Below, piece after piece: positions 15,895 through 25,213 of a DNA stretch of 64,000 nucleotides. Source of the stretch: Nitrospirales bacterium. GTDB lineage: Bacteria > Nitrospirota > Nitrospiria > Nitrospirales > UBA8639. Each line of letters opens with the position of its first letter. The first letter of the stretch is position 1. Where the stretch lies: assembly GCA_022828225.1 (NCBI GenBank), contig JAJEJG010000006.1, forward strand, positions 62,001-126,000, in the 5' to 3' direction. The position numbers and the translations under genes were made by a program. Under the pieces are notes generated by a model. The model had not been told where the DNA came from. It saw only the letters and a list, made by a program, of their open reading frames with translations, and made no database searches.

Positions 15895-18192
15895 TCAGGC
15901 GACGGGGAGTTCGATCATAAACGAAGCCCCTTGAGGAAAACGATTGGAAGCTTGAATTATTCCGTTGTGATCCGTGACGATTCGATGCACAATCGCCAGA
16001 CCGAGTCCGGTTCCCGTTCGTTTTCGCGAAAAATATGGGACAAACAATTTCCCCTGATCTTCCTGGGGAATGCCGGGACCTTCGTCGGCCACCGTAATCC
16101 GGACCCGATGGCGCTTCCAATCCATTTTCGTGGCAACCCAAATCCGCCCTTTATGCTTCATGGCCTGGATGGCATTGTCAAACAAATTCACAAAGACGCG
16201 GCGCACCTGTTCCCGGTCGACGTTGATATCCGGAACCGAAAAGTCGAAGTCCTGAATAAATTCGACGTCATAATGGCCTCCACGATACAATGCAATGACT
16301 TTTTCGATGATGTCATGCAACGATTCTTTGGCCATCTGCGGAGCCGGCAACCTGGCAAATTTGGAAAATTCATCCACCATGCGTTTCAAACTGCCGACTT
16401 CGTTCACAATCACGTTCGTTGATTCATCGAAGATCGCTTTGAAATCGGCCGACCGTTCAAAATACTTTTTTCGCAACCGCTGCGCCGCCAATTGAATGGG
16501 CGTCAGGGGATTTTTGATCTCGTGCGCAACCCGTTGAGCCACTTCCTGCCACGCTGCGGTTTTTTGTGCTTTAATCAATTCGGTCCGATCTTCGAAGACG
16601 AACACAAACCCCAAATCCTGGCCCGCCTCATTCTTTGTGCGGGAAAGATTCAATCCCATGGTGAGGAGTTTGCCTTCCACGTCCATTTGCCCTTCGAGCG
16701 TGAGAGTATCCCGCGCATCGAGCAAGATTCTGTCATAGGCTTCCTGAAACAGCGTGAATTGATGGGATTTAAACACGTCGTAGACCGAGTGCCCGCGGAC
16801 CGCGTCACCATCCACCCCCAGAATCCGTTCAGCGGAATGGTTGAACGTGGTAATCATCTCGCGGGTATCAATGGACATCACGCCTGACGCAATCGTATCC
16901 ACCACGGCTTCCGTATAAGCCCGCCGTCGATCGACTTCGACGTTTGATTCCATGAGAGACTGATTCGCTTCTTCCAGCTTGACTTTGCTGGTCGATAAAT
17001 CTTCGGTCATCCGATTGAACGAATCGATCAACGTCCCGATTTCATCGGTGGCATTGACCTTAATTCGCACGTTGAGATCGCCACGGGCGACGGCCTCGGT
17101 CCCTTCGGCCAATTTTTGAATCGGCACGGTGATGCTTCGCGCCACGTAAAACCCAAACCATGTGGCGCTGAACAACAACAAGACCGTGACGACGGCGACG
17201 AACAGATAGGCCCCGGCCTTAATGGGATTTTCCAACGCCTTCATCTGCCGATAGTCCGTGTATTGTTTGGCAATCCCCTGCATCTTCGCCAGGATCGATT
17301 CCGAGACGTAGGTATTGACCACCACCACCCCATCAATTCCTCCCGGTTGGATATTGGAGGCAATAGGCACCGCCGCACGAATCAGTCGCCCGGCTTGAGC
17401 GACTTGCACCGACGTGACCTCGTCCTGGGAATCCAAGGCTCGACGAACAAGTTGCCCTACCGGCAACTGAAACGTCCTGTCGGTGGCTTCCGGGGCAGTC
17501 ATGCGAACGAGCATTTCCAGTTTCGACGAAAAGACTTCCACGCCCGTGACGTTGAATTCCTCACGCTTCCGAGCCACGGCCGCAGTCAATAATTCGCGAT
17601 AATCGGGACGCAGAAAGTCCTCCCTGTAGATTTCCCTGCTGATGGCCCTGGCGCTCTGCACGGCCAACGCCATGTGTCCCTCATGGTACATCCTGGATAA
17701 TTCTTCGGAATCCTTCAGGACGACTTCAATCTGGTTATTGAACCAGACTTTCATCACTTCATTGATCACCTCACTGGCCACCACCGCCAACAACAGGGTG
17801 GGGATCAAGGAAAATCCAATGAAGGCGGCAATCAATTTCGTACGAAACCCCGACCCCCACAGACGGTGCCGGCGCTCGAAATAGGCTTTGATCAAATTGC
17901 GGGACAAGAGAAGGGTCAGGACGACCAATCCGACGACGTCCAGGTAGATGAGGAACATCACCAAGGCGTAACTGGGGCTGGGCAGAAGCGAATCGGCCGA
18001 CCTTCCTCCGAATCCGCCGTACTGCGCGTAATACATCGTCAGGAGCAAACACGGAACGAGGAGAAACAGGACGATCCAGACCGGTTTCAAATGAAGCCGG
18101 CGGGCTTGGGGGGTCGGCTCATCAGCGAGGATCAGCCGTTTCTTCAATTTCGAGGAAGGGAGTAAACGTGGTGGCAATTTAGATGTCGCCAT
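15895..18192 (-). CDS. ntrY: NtrY-type sensor histidine kinase
   Basis: A 765-residue inner-membrane kinase. Hydrophobic segments near residues 37-55, 75-98 and 122-142 and again near 325-345 bracket a periplasmic sensor region. They are followed by a HAMP domain (SITVPIQKLAEGTEAVARGD), a coiled stretch, a PAS domain (about 430-540), and the kinase core with phospho-histidine in VAHEIKNPLTPIQLAAQRL and ATP-binding motifs VFVNLFDNAIQAM, ADEGPGIP and GTGLGLAIVHRIV. This layout is that of NtrY, partner of NtrX, whose gene follows after about 100 bases. No NtrBC pair is in the window. Confidence 0.92.
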   Translation of the reverse strand: MATSKLPPRLLPSSKLKKRLILADEPTPQARRLHLKPVWIVLFLLVPCLLLTMYYAQYGGFGGRSADSLLPSPSYALVMFLIYLDVVGLVVLTLLLSRNLIKAYFERRHRLWGSGFRTKLIAAFIGFSLIPTLLLAVVASEVINEVMKVWFNNQIEVVLKDSEELSRMYHEGHMALAVQSARAISREIYREDFLRPDYRELLTAAVARKREEFNVTGVEVFSSKLEMLVRMTAPEATDRTFQLPVGQLVRRALDSQDEVTSVQVAQAGRLIRAAVPIASNIQPGGIDGVVVVNTYVSESILAKMQGIAKQYTDYRQMKALENPIKAGAYLFVAVVTVLLLFSATWFGFYVARSITVPIQKLAEGTEAVARGDLNVRIKVNATDEIGTLIDSFNRMTEDLSTSKVKLEEANQSLMESNVEVDRRRAYTEAVVDTIASGVMSIDTREMITTFNHSAERILGVDGDAVRGHSVYDVFKSHQFTLFQEAYDRILLDARDTLTLEGQMDVEGKLLTMGLNLSRTKNEAGQDLGFVFVFEDRTELIKAQKTAAWQEVAQRVAHEIKNPLTPIQLAAQRLRKKYFERSADFKAIFDESTNVIVNEVGSLKRMVDEFSKFARLPAPQMAKESLHDIIEKVIALYRGGHYDVEFIQDFDFSVPDINVDREQVRRVFVNLFDNAIQAMKHKGRIWVATKMDWKRHRVRITVADEGPGIPQEDQGKLFVPYFSRKRTGTGLGLAIVHRIVTDHNGIIQASNRFPQGASFMIELPVA

Positions 18193-18364
18193 AACGTGAC
18201 CGAAACGTTACCGTCCAACAATGAAGGCACGGGTTGTGCATTCACGAAGGGAAGGAAACGGGGCCCTGGGTCTCATTGCCGGCAGAAATCCCACGGCTAA
18301 TATGGGCACGCACAGCAATGCCCAAGTGTACGGAAAAGGGAAGGCAGGAACAACGAAATTTCGA

Positions 18365-18751
18365 TCAAGAGGAGCCTGAAGCCAACTCAACGTACTTCAT
18401 CTGTAACGTGTACAACATGTCGTGAAGCACGCTCGTCTCTTCTTCAGTGAGATTACTTTTGGTTTTTTCTTCCAGTATGCGAAGAATATCGATGATTTCT
18501 TTGGCTTGCGGCAGGTTGACCGGAAGGGCGGGGTTCTCGGGCGACAACTGCTCCCCCATCAACATCAGCGCTGACGTACCCAACGAAAGAATAAACGTCG
18601 AAAAGGAGAGCGAGGGGGCTTCGTGGGAAGAGTGTGATGCGGGGGGCGCCGCGGTTGCGGAAGAAACCGGTTCTTTAAGGGGCTCCGGCTCTTCTTTCGA
18701 TTGACCGCGTTTATCGCGGATCACGAACCCTGATTCTTGATTGTCAGCCAT
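18365..18751 (-). CDS. DUF1844 family protein
   Basis: A 128-residue protein of the DUF1844 family. The first half is low-complexity and charged (KRGQSKEEPEPLKEPVSS, then AAPPASHSSHEAP). The conserved half begins SFSTFILSLGTSALMLMGEQ, then LPVNLPQAKEIIDILRILEE, and ends with a helix containing LHDMLYTLQMKYVEL. The hydrophobic SFSTFIL region could associate with the membrane. The ATG at 18751 has GAGGGGC just upstream. The gene lies upstream of ntrY on the same strand but with a 170-base gap that shows no clear signal. The family has no established function. Confidence 0.8.
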   Translation of the reverse strand: MADNQESGFVIRDKRGQSKEEPEPLKEPVSSATAAPPASHSSHEAPSLSFSTFILSLGTSALMLMGEQLSPENPALPVNLPQAKEIIDILRILEEKTKSNLTEEETSVLHDMLYTLQMKYVELASGSS

Positions 18752-18879
18752 GCCCCTCACTCATCAGTGTGCCGAAAGAAAATTAGCACAATCCAAACAG
18801 CCTCGCAAGGAAAGAAGCCGATTGAAGCCGTCGAGAAAACCGGTTATCTTATCCACTCCACGCACGCGAGGCGAACCGA

Positions 18880-19749
18880 ATGACTCAACCCTTTCACGAA
18901 CTTGTCGAAGTGGTAGCCCGGCTTCGTTCTCCCGAGGGATGTCCTTGGGATATCAAGCAGACCCACGAATCCCTCAAGCCGTTTCTCCTGGAGGAAGCTT
19001 ATGAAGTGCTTGAGGCTCTTGACACGCAAGACCCCCGGCACCTGCGCGAAGAACTTGGGGACCTTCTTCTTCAGACCTTGCTGCATGCCCAAATCGAGTC
19101 CGAAAAGCAGGCATTCAACATTGATGACGTCATCACGGGTTTGACGGACAAACTCATCCGCAGGCATCCCCACGTCTTTACGGCCAAATCCGACGGGACG
19201 CAGGCACTCGATGCCGAACAGGTCGTCACTCAATGGGAGGCGATCAAACGAGCCGAACGTACGACAGCGACCGACTCGATTTTGGCGGGGATTCCCGTTT
19301 CGCTTCCCTCCCTGTTGCGGGCCCATCAAATTCAAAAACGAGCGGCGCGCGTAGGCTTTGATTGGGAGACACCCGAACAGGTGCTCGAAAAGCTGGACGA
19401 AGAACTGGAGGAACTGCAAACGGCAGCCTCCGGCCTCCCCGGCTCCGACCCCGGCGACCGGGACACGGAAACGAACGCGGCCGTTGAACACGAATTGGGG
19501 GACGTGTTATTCACCATCGTCAACGTGGCGCGTTTCTTACAAATCAATCCTGAGGAAGCCCTGCGCAAGGCTAACAACCGTTTTGCCGCGCGTTTCCGGC
19601 ACATGGAACGTCAAGCGGCTCAGGAAAACAAAGACCTCGGAGAAATGACGGCTTTGGAATGGGAGACGTTATGGGAAGCCGCCAAACATGCAACCGAAGC
19701 GGCCCAAACTGCCGTGACGCCCGAAAGCCCGGAGCAGGCCCATGAATGA
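18880..19749 (+). CDS. mazG: Nucleoside triphosphate pyrophosphohydrolase MazG
   Basis: A 289-residue all-alpha NTP pyrophosphatase that hydrolyses (d)NTPs to NMPs and pyrophosphate, removing abnormal nucleotides and influencing (p)ppGpp pools. It has two MazG repeats. The first has CPWDIKQTHESLKPFLLEEA and EELGDLLLQTLLHAQI; the second has KLDEELEEL and EHELGDVLFTIVNVARFLQI with the metal-binding ExxE...ExxD pattern. The linker contains RRHPHVF and SLPSLLRAHQIQKRAARVGF. The ATG is preceded by GAGG at a normal distance. The stop overlaps the next gene by eight bases, indicating co-expression. Confidence 0.94.
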   Translation: MTQPFHELVEVVARLRSPEGCPWDIKQTHESLKPFLLEEAYEVLEALDTQDPRHLREELGDLLLQTLLHAQIESEKQAFNIDDVITGLTDKLIRRHPHVFTAKSDGTQALDAEQVVTQWEAIKRAERTTATDSILAGIPVSLPSLLRAHQIQKRAARVGFDWETPEQVLEKLDEELEELQTAASGLPGSDPGDRDTETNAAVEHELGDVLFTIVNVARFLQINPEEALRKANNRFAARFRHMERQAAQENKDLGEMTALEWETLWEAAKHATEAAQTAVTPESPEQAHE

Positions 19750-20374
19750 CCCGGAGCCCCAGAAAGAAGGCAAACGTGTCGGCCTGCATCCGGCGATCGT
19801 CCTGTTTGGGGTGATTATCGGGCTGTGGCTGTTTATCCAGGCGATTATCCCGAAATCCAAGAATATTCAGCCCCCTCAGGGAAATGAAGTGCGATCTGAA
19901 CAACTGGCCCTATTGTTGAAGGAAGCCGAATCGGCGCCGGTGCCTCCGATTAAAGTCACGGCTCACGTGGAGGGGATGAATGCCCTGAGCCTGCTGGTTC
20001 CGCAACAGACAACCGACAGTCAGGTCGTGGCGTTACTCAATCACCTGAGACGGTCACGCATGGACGGCTCCCTGGCTTCGCAAATTCCTGCAACCACACC
20101 GGGAAACGACCTGGGGAAATTTGCCATCGCCGACGTATATATTTTTTCCGATCCGAAATACGCCGTGCCCGAGGCCGTTGAAATTTTATCGGTGGGCGCC
20201 CACGCGCCGGGTGATTTTTACCAGAGTTCCATTCCATTCGAAATAGCCATGGAACAAGTGCGGGGGCATTACGCCGTGAATCTCAATCAGAAAAACCAGC
20301 CCGAACACGCGTCCCTCGGATTCGGCGAAAAAGCCACGGGCCTGTACTCGCGACGGTATCAACCTTTGTTTTGA
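19742..20374 (+). CDS. Membrane-anchored protein of unknown function
   Basis: A 210-residue protein I do not recognise. After a short charged N-terminus (MNDPEPQKEGKRVGLHP) comes one hydrophobic segment, AIVLFGVIIGLWLFIQAII, with no lipobox or clear cleavage site, so it is probably a single-pass inner-membrane protein facing the periplasm. The remainder is soluble and lacks cysteines; it includes SQVVALLNHLRRSRMDGSLA and an IADVYIFSDPKYAVPEAVEI region. It overlaps the mazG stop by eight bases and is thus likely translated with it. It may be a lineage-specific companion of mazG in this group; that is inference. Confidence 0.7.
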   Translation: MNDPEPQKEGKRVGLHPAIVLFGVIIGLWLFIQAIIPKSKNIQPPQGNEVRSEQLALLLKEAESAPVPPIKVTAHVEGMNALSLLVPQQTTDSQVVALLNHLRRSRMDGSLASQIPATTPGNDLGKFAIADVYIFSDPKYAVPEAVEILSVGAHAPGDFYQSSIPFEIAMEQVRGHYAVNLNQKNQPEHASLGFGEKATGLYSRRYQPLF

Positions 20375-20419
20375 TTATGCGGCCCGGAGAGGCCGTCCAT
20401 AGAAGAAACGCCCATATTC

Positions 20420-20530
20420 TCTTTCTGTCATTCCTGCGAAAGCGGGAATCCAGTGGCTTTTATCTTCAAGGACGAACAGAAAGAAAAGACACTGGATTCC
20501 CGATTAAAGATGTCGGGAATGACAGAAAGA
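20420..20530. repeat. Interspersed repeat, GTCATTCC...GGAATCCAGTG family
   Basis: Two facing copies of a short element (TCTTTCTGTCATTCC, GGAATCCAGTG, then CACTGGATTCC and GGAATGACAGAAAGA) make a large inverted repeat in the gap after the membrane-protein gene. Related copies occur near 25.7, 39.9 and 48.8 kb. Confidence 0.7.
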
Positions 20531-20547
20531 AAAGATGACAAGAGAGG

Positions 20548-20955
20548 TTACAGGCCGACTTTTTCCTGTATGTCCTGTCGGAGGCTGTCGCGTTTCTGGT
20601 GCATCCAGGCTTCGAGGCGGGGAAAGAGATGGGACCATGAGCCCGTAAAGGGTTCGAGCATGACGTCCCGGCGGTCGTTGAACAGCATTTCCTCATTGGC
20701 GATTTCAAGCTTACAATCCGCAATGGCGCGTCCCAGCAATTGATTGATGCGAAGCTGCTGACCCAACGTTCCTCCTGAAATCTGCAAGATCTTTGTCTTG
20801 AGCAAGTCCAATTCCTCTTCGAGAGCGATTTTGACCCGAACGCCCTGCGGGGTCGCCCAATTCGGGCGTTGAACGGAATAATCGAAGGACAAAGCGGATT
20901 CTCTGGGCTCACGATACGGCCCCATTACCTTCAGAATTGTATACGGTTCAGCCAT
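20548..20955 (-). CDS. Conserved-looking hypothetical protein
   Basis: A 135-residue soluble protein with no family I can name. It begins MAEPYTILKVMGPYREPRES and has a run with helix-like spacing, KIALEEELDLLKTKILQI, followed by QQLRINQLLGRAIADCKLEI and a tail rich in tryptophan and charged residues (GSWSHLFPRLEAWMHQKRDS). No signal peptide or membrane segment is present. The ATG overlaps the stop of the rhodanese gene by one base (TAATG), so the two are translationally coupled. The coupling is the main support for its being real. Confidence 0.65.
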   Translation of the reverse strand: MAEPYTILKVMGPYREPRESALSFDYSVQRPNWATPQGVRVKIALEEELDLLKTKILQISGGTLGQQLRINQLLGRAIADCKLEIANEEMLFNDRRDVMLEPFTGSWSHLFPRLEAWMHQKRDSLRQDIQEKVGL

Positions 20956-21599
20956 TACAACTGTGCCCTTTCCCGAACGCCGTCATTGTCCGAAGCCCTG
21001 CTGGGTTGGATTTGCACCAGATCCGGACTGCCCGTGCCGAGAACCGGGCCCGTCCATTTTTGAAACCCACCCTGCATATTGACGAGGGTCGTGTATCCAT
21101 CCCGGCTCAGAAAGTCGCACGCGAGTCGACTTCGTTCGCCTTGAGAACAGTACACTAAGATGTTCTTCGTCTCCTTGGGGACTTCGGTCCGAAAACGTGT
21201 TTCGAGGTATTCAAACGGAATATGTTTGGCCCCAGGGACGTGACTTTCAAGAAATTCCTTCTGACTCCGAACGTCCACGACAATCAGGTCCGAATCGGAG
21301 CCTGCGTCATGATGCTCCACCAATCGCCGAGCCGTATCGGCATCCGCCTGGCGATACAGGGTCCCCGTCCGGACCAAGGTGCCGTCGAGTTTCCGGCCCG
21401 ATGCCAACTGGGCAAGTTGCACCCGCAGGACGGCCAACGCCTCCGACTGTTGCCGGGCTGTCTCTCTGGACTCGCTCCGGCCGTCATACTGTTGCCGCGT
21501 GAGGTCTTTAACGGTTGCCGTCAAAGACCTGAGACGCCACCACATGAAGACGATCCCTCCGGCCAGGATTCCGAGCCCGATGATAATCAGGAAAGTCAT
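20955..21599 (-). CDS. Membrane-anchored rhodanese-like protein
   Basis: A 214-residue protein with an N-terminal membrane helix (TFLIIIGLGILAGGIVFMWW), a helical stalk (residues 25-70) and a C-terminal rhodanese domain. The domain contains LIVVDVRSQKEFLESHVPGA, the catalytic loop LVYCSQGERSRLACDFLSRD with the sulfur-accepting cysteine, and VNMQGGFQKWTG. Single-domain rhodaneses move sulfane sulfur between thiols. The anchor topology cannot be decided from sequence with confidence. It is coupled to the following small gene. No signal for regulation is visible. Confidence 0.88.
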   Translation of the reverse strand: MTFLIIIGLGILAGGIVFMWWRLRSLTATVKDLTRQQYDGRSESRETARQQSEALAVLRVQLAQLASGRKLDGTLVRTGTLYRQADADTARRLVEHHDAGSDSDLIVVDVRSQKEFLESHVPGAKHIPFEYLETRFRTEVPKETKNILVYCSQGERSRLACDFLSRDGYTTLVNMQGGFQKWTGPVLGTGSPDLVQIQPSRASDNDGVRERAQL

Positions 21600-21650
21600 T
21601 GGATCAGGTTTTCGATACCGTGATTGAGTTTGAAGCGAGTTGGCCTCTTT

Positions 21651-21690
21651 ATTCCCCTCCTTTGTAAGGAGGGGTAAGGGGAGGTAGAAT
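21651..21690. repeat. Interspersed repeat, CCCCTCCTTTGTAAGGAGGGG family
   Basis: A hairpin-forming element (CCCCTCC, TTTGTAA, GGAGGGG) followed by the family tail AAGGGGAGGTAGAAT. It lies between the rhodanese gene and tRNA-Pro. Confidence 0.75.
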
Positions 21691-21739
21691 CTGTGCCCCG
21701 GACGGCAAAACCTTGTGGGTGAAGACGGGAAACTATGGC

Positions 21740-21806
<67 letters not shown>

Positions 21807-21816
<10 letters not shown>

Positions 21817-22934
21817 ACAACCTTGCTTTCGTTTAGGACTAACGGCTCACAGGACAACCCATGCGCCTCGGCGACCGCCGAATACGTGACCTTTCCGTGA
21901 TGAACGTTCACGCCGCGGGCCATACCCGGATCACGCAGGGCCGCCTCGACTCCCCCGTTGGCCAACCGGACTATAAAAGGTAGCGTCGCCTGGGTCAAGG
22001 CACGGGTGGAGGTTTGTGGCACGATTCCGGGAATATTCGTCACGCCGTAATGCCGGACCCCGTCCACCTCGAAAACCGGGTCGGCGTGCGTGGTCGGCCT
22101 CGTGGTTTCAACGCACCCTCCCTGGTCAACCGCAACGTCCATGATCAACGCGCCCTTTTTCATCGTCGCGACCATGGACCGGGAGACCAGCACCGGACTC
22201 TTCGCCCCCCTGACCATGACGGCCCCGATCAGCAAATCCGCGCATTTCACGGTTTCCGCGATCACGAGTCGCTGCGAGGCCAACGTCGTCAGGTTGTTCC
22301 TGAAGCGCTCCTGTACCCGTTGCAGTTGACTCACGTCCTTGTCGATGACGGTGACGCGCGCACCGATCCCGAGCGCCACGTCCACCGCGGCCGAGCCGAC
22401 GACGCCGGCACCCAAAACCACCACGTGGCCTCGGGCCACTCCCGGCAGACCCCCCAGGAGAATCCCTCTCCCACCCTGGGGCCGCGTAAGAAAATGGGCG
22501 CCGATTTGCACCGCCAGTTTCCCGGCGATCTGACTCATGGGCTGCACCATCGGCAGGCGTCCCTGCTCGTCTTCCATGGTTTCGTACGCAATGGCCGTGC
22601 ATCCGGATTTCATCAGGGCCTCGGTCAGGGACTTCGAGGACGCCAGGTGGAGAAACGTGAACAGGGTATGGCGGGGCTGCACGTGCGTCATCTCAGACGC
22701 GAGCGGCTCCTTGACCTTCAGGATCAATTCGGCCCGGTCGAAGAGTTCTCCCGCGGACGACGCGACACGCGCGCCCACCGCGCGATACGACTCATCGGGA
22801 AAATCCGCGCCCTGGCCGGCAGTGGTTTCGACCCAAACCTCATGGCCGTTCCGAACGAGTTCGTCCACCCCTTCCGGCGTCAAGGCTACCCGGAATTCAT
22901 GATCCTTGATCTCTTTGGCGATGCCGATCTTCAT
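21807..22934 (-). CDS. ald: Alanine dehydrogenase
   Basis: A 375-residue NAD-dependent enzyme interconverting L-alanine and pyruvate plus ammonium, and so part of ammonium handling in this window. Motifs are those of the family: [40 protein letters not shown], the nucleotide-binding [40 protein letters not shown] and [20 protein letters not shown]. The second ATG (22934) is preferred because GGAG is only one base from the first. The final codons and stop (GGG GCG TAG) coincide with the 5' acceptor stem of tRNA-Pro, so mRNA and tRNA must be cut from the same sequence or separately initiated. Confidence 0.95.
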
Positions 22935-23025
22935 CATGCTCCATTATCGCATATGACTGGACACCGGAAAGAGTGCTCCTGTACTATTTTGTGCTTCGCG
23001 GCAAAATCTGTTAAGAGAGGCAAGC

Positions 23026-23391
23026 ATGGGTGGATTCAAGCATCATATCTTCATTTGCATTAATCAACGGCCCAAAGGCGACCCGAGAGGGTGCTGTGCC
23101 GATAACCGGTCCGCGGAACTGCACGCGTTCTTCAAACAGGAAGTCGACCGGCTCGGGCTCAAGGGCATCGTCCGAGCCAACAAGGCCGGGTGTCTGGACC
23201 ATTGCGAATATGGTCCCAGCATCGTCATTTATCCCGAAGGCGTCTGGTATTGGGTCGGGAGCGAAGCCGACGTCACGGAAATCATGGAACGACACGTGAT
23301 CAAGGGTGAACTGGTCGAACGCCTGCTCATGCCCGGGCACGACGTTCCACCGCTCCAACTGGAATCCCGCGCCACTTCCATTGCCTCCTAA
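23026..23391 (+). CDS. Thioredoxin-like [2Fe-2S] ferredoxin
   Basis: A 121-residue protein with the pattern of thioredoxin-fold [2Fe-2S] ferredoxins: HIFICINQRPKGDPRGCCAD with the first cysteines, then ANKAGCLDHCEYGPSIVIYP with the second pair, and YWVGSEADVTEIMERHVIKG as the C-terminal helix. Such proteins carry single electrons or act in cluster handling. The start has GAGAGG seven bases upstream. It is the first of three same-strand genes (ferredoxin, unknown protein, 4Fe-4S protein). The physiological partner is not evident. Confidence 0.87.
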   Translation: MGGFKHHIFICINQRPKGDPRGCCADNRSAELHAFFKQEVDRLGLKGIVRANKAGCLDHCEYGPSIVIYPEGVWYWVGSEADVTEIMERHVIKGELVERLLMPGHDVPPLQLESRATSIAS

Positions 23392-23445
23392 ACGTTCAGT
23401 CCCATGGCGCAACACAAGTCGTCTCAACCATAACGATCAACATAC

Positions 23446-23862
23446 ATGAGCGCGAACGAAGCCAAATGGAAAGCGAACCAGGAAAAAGTCGCGTTCCTCA
23501 AACAGTTTCCCGGACTGCTCCTCTCCTGGGATGAGGTAACCGGCCGCACCATCACGTCCGTGACCGCCATTGACCAAAGCGACGGCAAGGTACTCATGCT
23601 CGATAACGGGACGTTTGCCATTGTATCACCCTTGAAGCCGGAACCGAAGGAACTCCGGGACGGGATTACGGCCGTGGCAACCCGTCTCCGCGACCTCTAT
23701 CCCGAGGCCTATCGCGAATACGAAGCCCTCGCCCAACGGGACCGGGAAGCGACCCGCACGGCACGCCTGGAAAATATCCTGGGCGCCATTCACAACAACC
23801 TGGACGACATCCCCGAGCTGAAGGACCGGATTCGGTCGCTCGTCAAGCAATGGAATTCATAA
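23446..23862 (+). CDS. Hypothetical protein between two Fe-S protein genes
   Basis: A 138-residue soluble protein I cannot assign. An N-terminal charged helix (ANEAKWKANQEKVAFLKQF) is followed by a small beta-rich region (VTAIDQSDGKVLMLDNGTFA) and a long helical C-terminus (residues 70-138, rich in Arg, Glu and Ala). There are no cysteines, so it does not itself bind a cluster. It lies 54 bases after the [2Fe-2S] ferredoxin and two bases before the 4Fe-4S gene, which suggests a shared transcript and perhaps a structural or assembly role; that role is inference. Confidence 0.68.
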   Translation: MSANEAKWKANQEKVAFLKQFPGLLLSWDEVTGRTITSVTAIDQSDGKVLMLDNGTFAIVSPLKPEPKELRDGITAVATRLRDLYPEAYREYEALAQRDREATRTARLENILGAIHNNLDDIPELKDRIRSLVKQWNS

Positions 23863-23863
23863 T

Positions 23864-24154
23864 ATGCGACGTCCCGAAAACATGCTGGATATGTTCTCCG
23901 GGGGTCTGTTCGAAGGAGTGAAACCCATGATGGTATCTCGAGATCATTTGGTTCGGCATCCAGACCGCTGCAATCATAAGGCCGTCTGCATTCCCGTCTG
24001 CCCCACCGGGGCCTGGTTATCCACCCCCCCGTATAAATTCGACGAATCACGGTGCATGGAATCATGCCGGATGTGCCTCGATGCCTGCCCCTCACAAGCG
24101 ATTTACGGGGTATTTCGCAAAGGCGAGAAATTGCTCGTCCCGCAGGCCGAGTAA
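23864..24154 (+). CDS. Small 4Fe-4S ferredoxin-type protein
   Basis: A 96-residue protein with ferredoxin-like cysteine clusters. The first reads CNHKAVCIPVCPTGAW (spacing x5 then x3) and the second CMESCRMCLDACPSQAI (x3, x2, x3). The second matches a 4Fe-4S motif closely; the first lacks one expected cysteine, so a second cluster may be incomplete or of 3Fe type. The gene is two bases behind the unknown protein, with GGAA upstream of its ATG. It runs convergently into the squalene synthase gene with a six-base gap. Confidence 0.82.
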   Translation: MRRPENMLDMFSGGLFEGVKPMMVSRDHLVRHPDRCNHKAVCIPVCPTGAWLSTPPYKFDESRCMESCRMCLDACPSQAIYGVFRKGEKLLVPQAE

Positions 24155-24160
24155 ACGCTT

Positions 24161-25213
24161 TTACCCGACGGCCTTGCGCAAGTGACCCCAATACGCGGTA
24201 CCCGCGGACGTCGTTCCGGTCAATGTGGAAGTCGCAATGATCCGGTAAACCTCGTACCGTGAAATCTTCAATTTCCGTGCCGGGTCCAGAAGATTATCAC
24301 ACGTCGTCAGCAGATGCAGCGTTTTCAGGGCGATGAGGATCGGCCACATACACGCCAGGCGCAGACGAAGATCGCGTCGCGGAATCGACGTGGCGTACAG
24401 CCATCCCTGATCCAAATGGGCCAACGCCGTCTGCACCAACGAATGCAGGATCGGGCTGAAGCCGGCCATGGTACGCGTCTCCAATAAATCACGCGGCTCC
24501 AGACCCGCCGGGGTCAACAACTCCAGAGGGATGTAACACCGCCCGCGGCGCAAGTCCGTGGACAGATCCTTCAAAATATTCGTCAATTGCAGGCCTTTCC
24601 CGAACCGGATACCCGTGCGGATTTTGGCTTCCCTGTCCCAGATGCGGCGGATGCGTGGCAAATGGGCATACATGATATTGGTCCAAAACTCCCCGACGCA
24701 GCCCGCAATGCGATACGTGTATTCGTCGAGATCCTCCAGCGAAGAAAGCGCGGCGAGATCGGCTTCGGATTCACCGGGAAACCGCTCAAGGTCCATTTCC
24801 ATGCCGCTGATGAGAATCGGCAACACGTGACGGATCTCCGCACGGTCGCCGGGAGCCAGGTTCTCGTACACGAGGAAACAGCGGTCGAGGTGTTCGAGTA
24901 AGGTCCGTTCGCCGGGATGCTCTTGTTGTGAAGCCGTCATGGCTTGAATGGCTTTGATATCGTCGTGATTGCAGGCCTCCTGCACGAATTGGAGCTTGAG
25001 TTGCCTCAACAACTCGGCCCTGGCGCTCCGGCCCACCCGGCCGGCATCCGCAATGGTATCGGCCGCACGCGCGAACAGATAGGCCAGACCGACCTGTTTG
25101 GCCACACACCCCGGCAGCACGGCCAGGGTCAGGTAGAACGAACGCGACACCTGTTTCAAGACGTCATGCAGCAAATATCGCTCGACGGAATGCGCACCCA
25201 TCATCGACTTCAC
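24161..25213 (-). CDS. Squalene/phytoene synthase family protein
   Basis: A 350-residue head-to-head prenyl synthase that condenses two prenyl diphosphates, giving squalene (hopanoid precursor) or phytoene (carotenoid precursor). It contains SRSFYLTLAVLP, the first aspartate motif ARAADTIADAGRV, the YTYRIAGCVGEFWTNIM segment, and the second motif QLTNILKDLSTDLRRGRCYI. No partner gene settles squalene versus phytoene, although the overall pattern is closer to squalene synthases. The GTG at 25213 overlaps the cupredoxin stop (GTGA), which supports translational coupling; an ATG at 25204 is an alternative. It is convergent with the 4Fe-4S gene. Confidence 0.88.
   Translation of the reverse strand: MKSMMGAHSVERYLLHDVLKQVSRSFYLTLAVLPGCVAKQVGLAYLFARAADTIADAGRVGRSARAELLRQLKLQFVQEACNHDDIKAIQAMTASQQEHPGERTLLEHLDRCFLVYENLAPGDRAEIRHVLPILISGMEMDLERFPGESEADLAALSSLEDLDEYTYRIAGCVGEFWTNIMYAHLPRIRRIWDREAKIRTGIRFGKGLQLTNILKDLSTDLRRGRCYIPLELLTPAGLEPRDLLETRTMAGFSPILHSLVQTALAHLDQGWLYATSIPRRDLRLRLACMWPILIALKTLHLLTTCDNLLDPARKLKISRYEVYRIIATSTLTGTTSAGTAYWGHLRKAVG

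Noticed and set aside
22014-23063. 349-codon frame opposite alanine dehydrogenase
   Set aside because: The opposite frame encodes a full Ald with all motifs; this one is a shadow.
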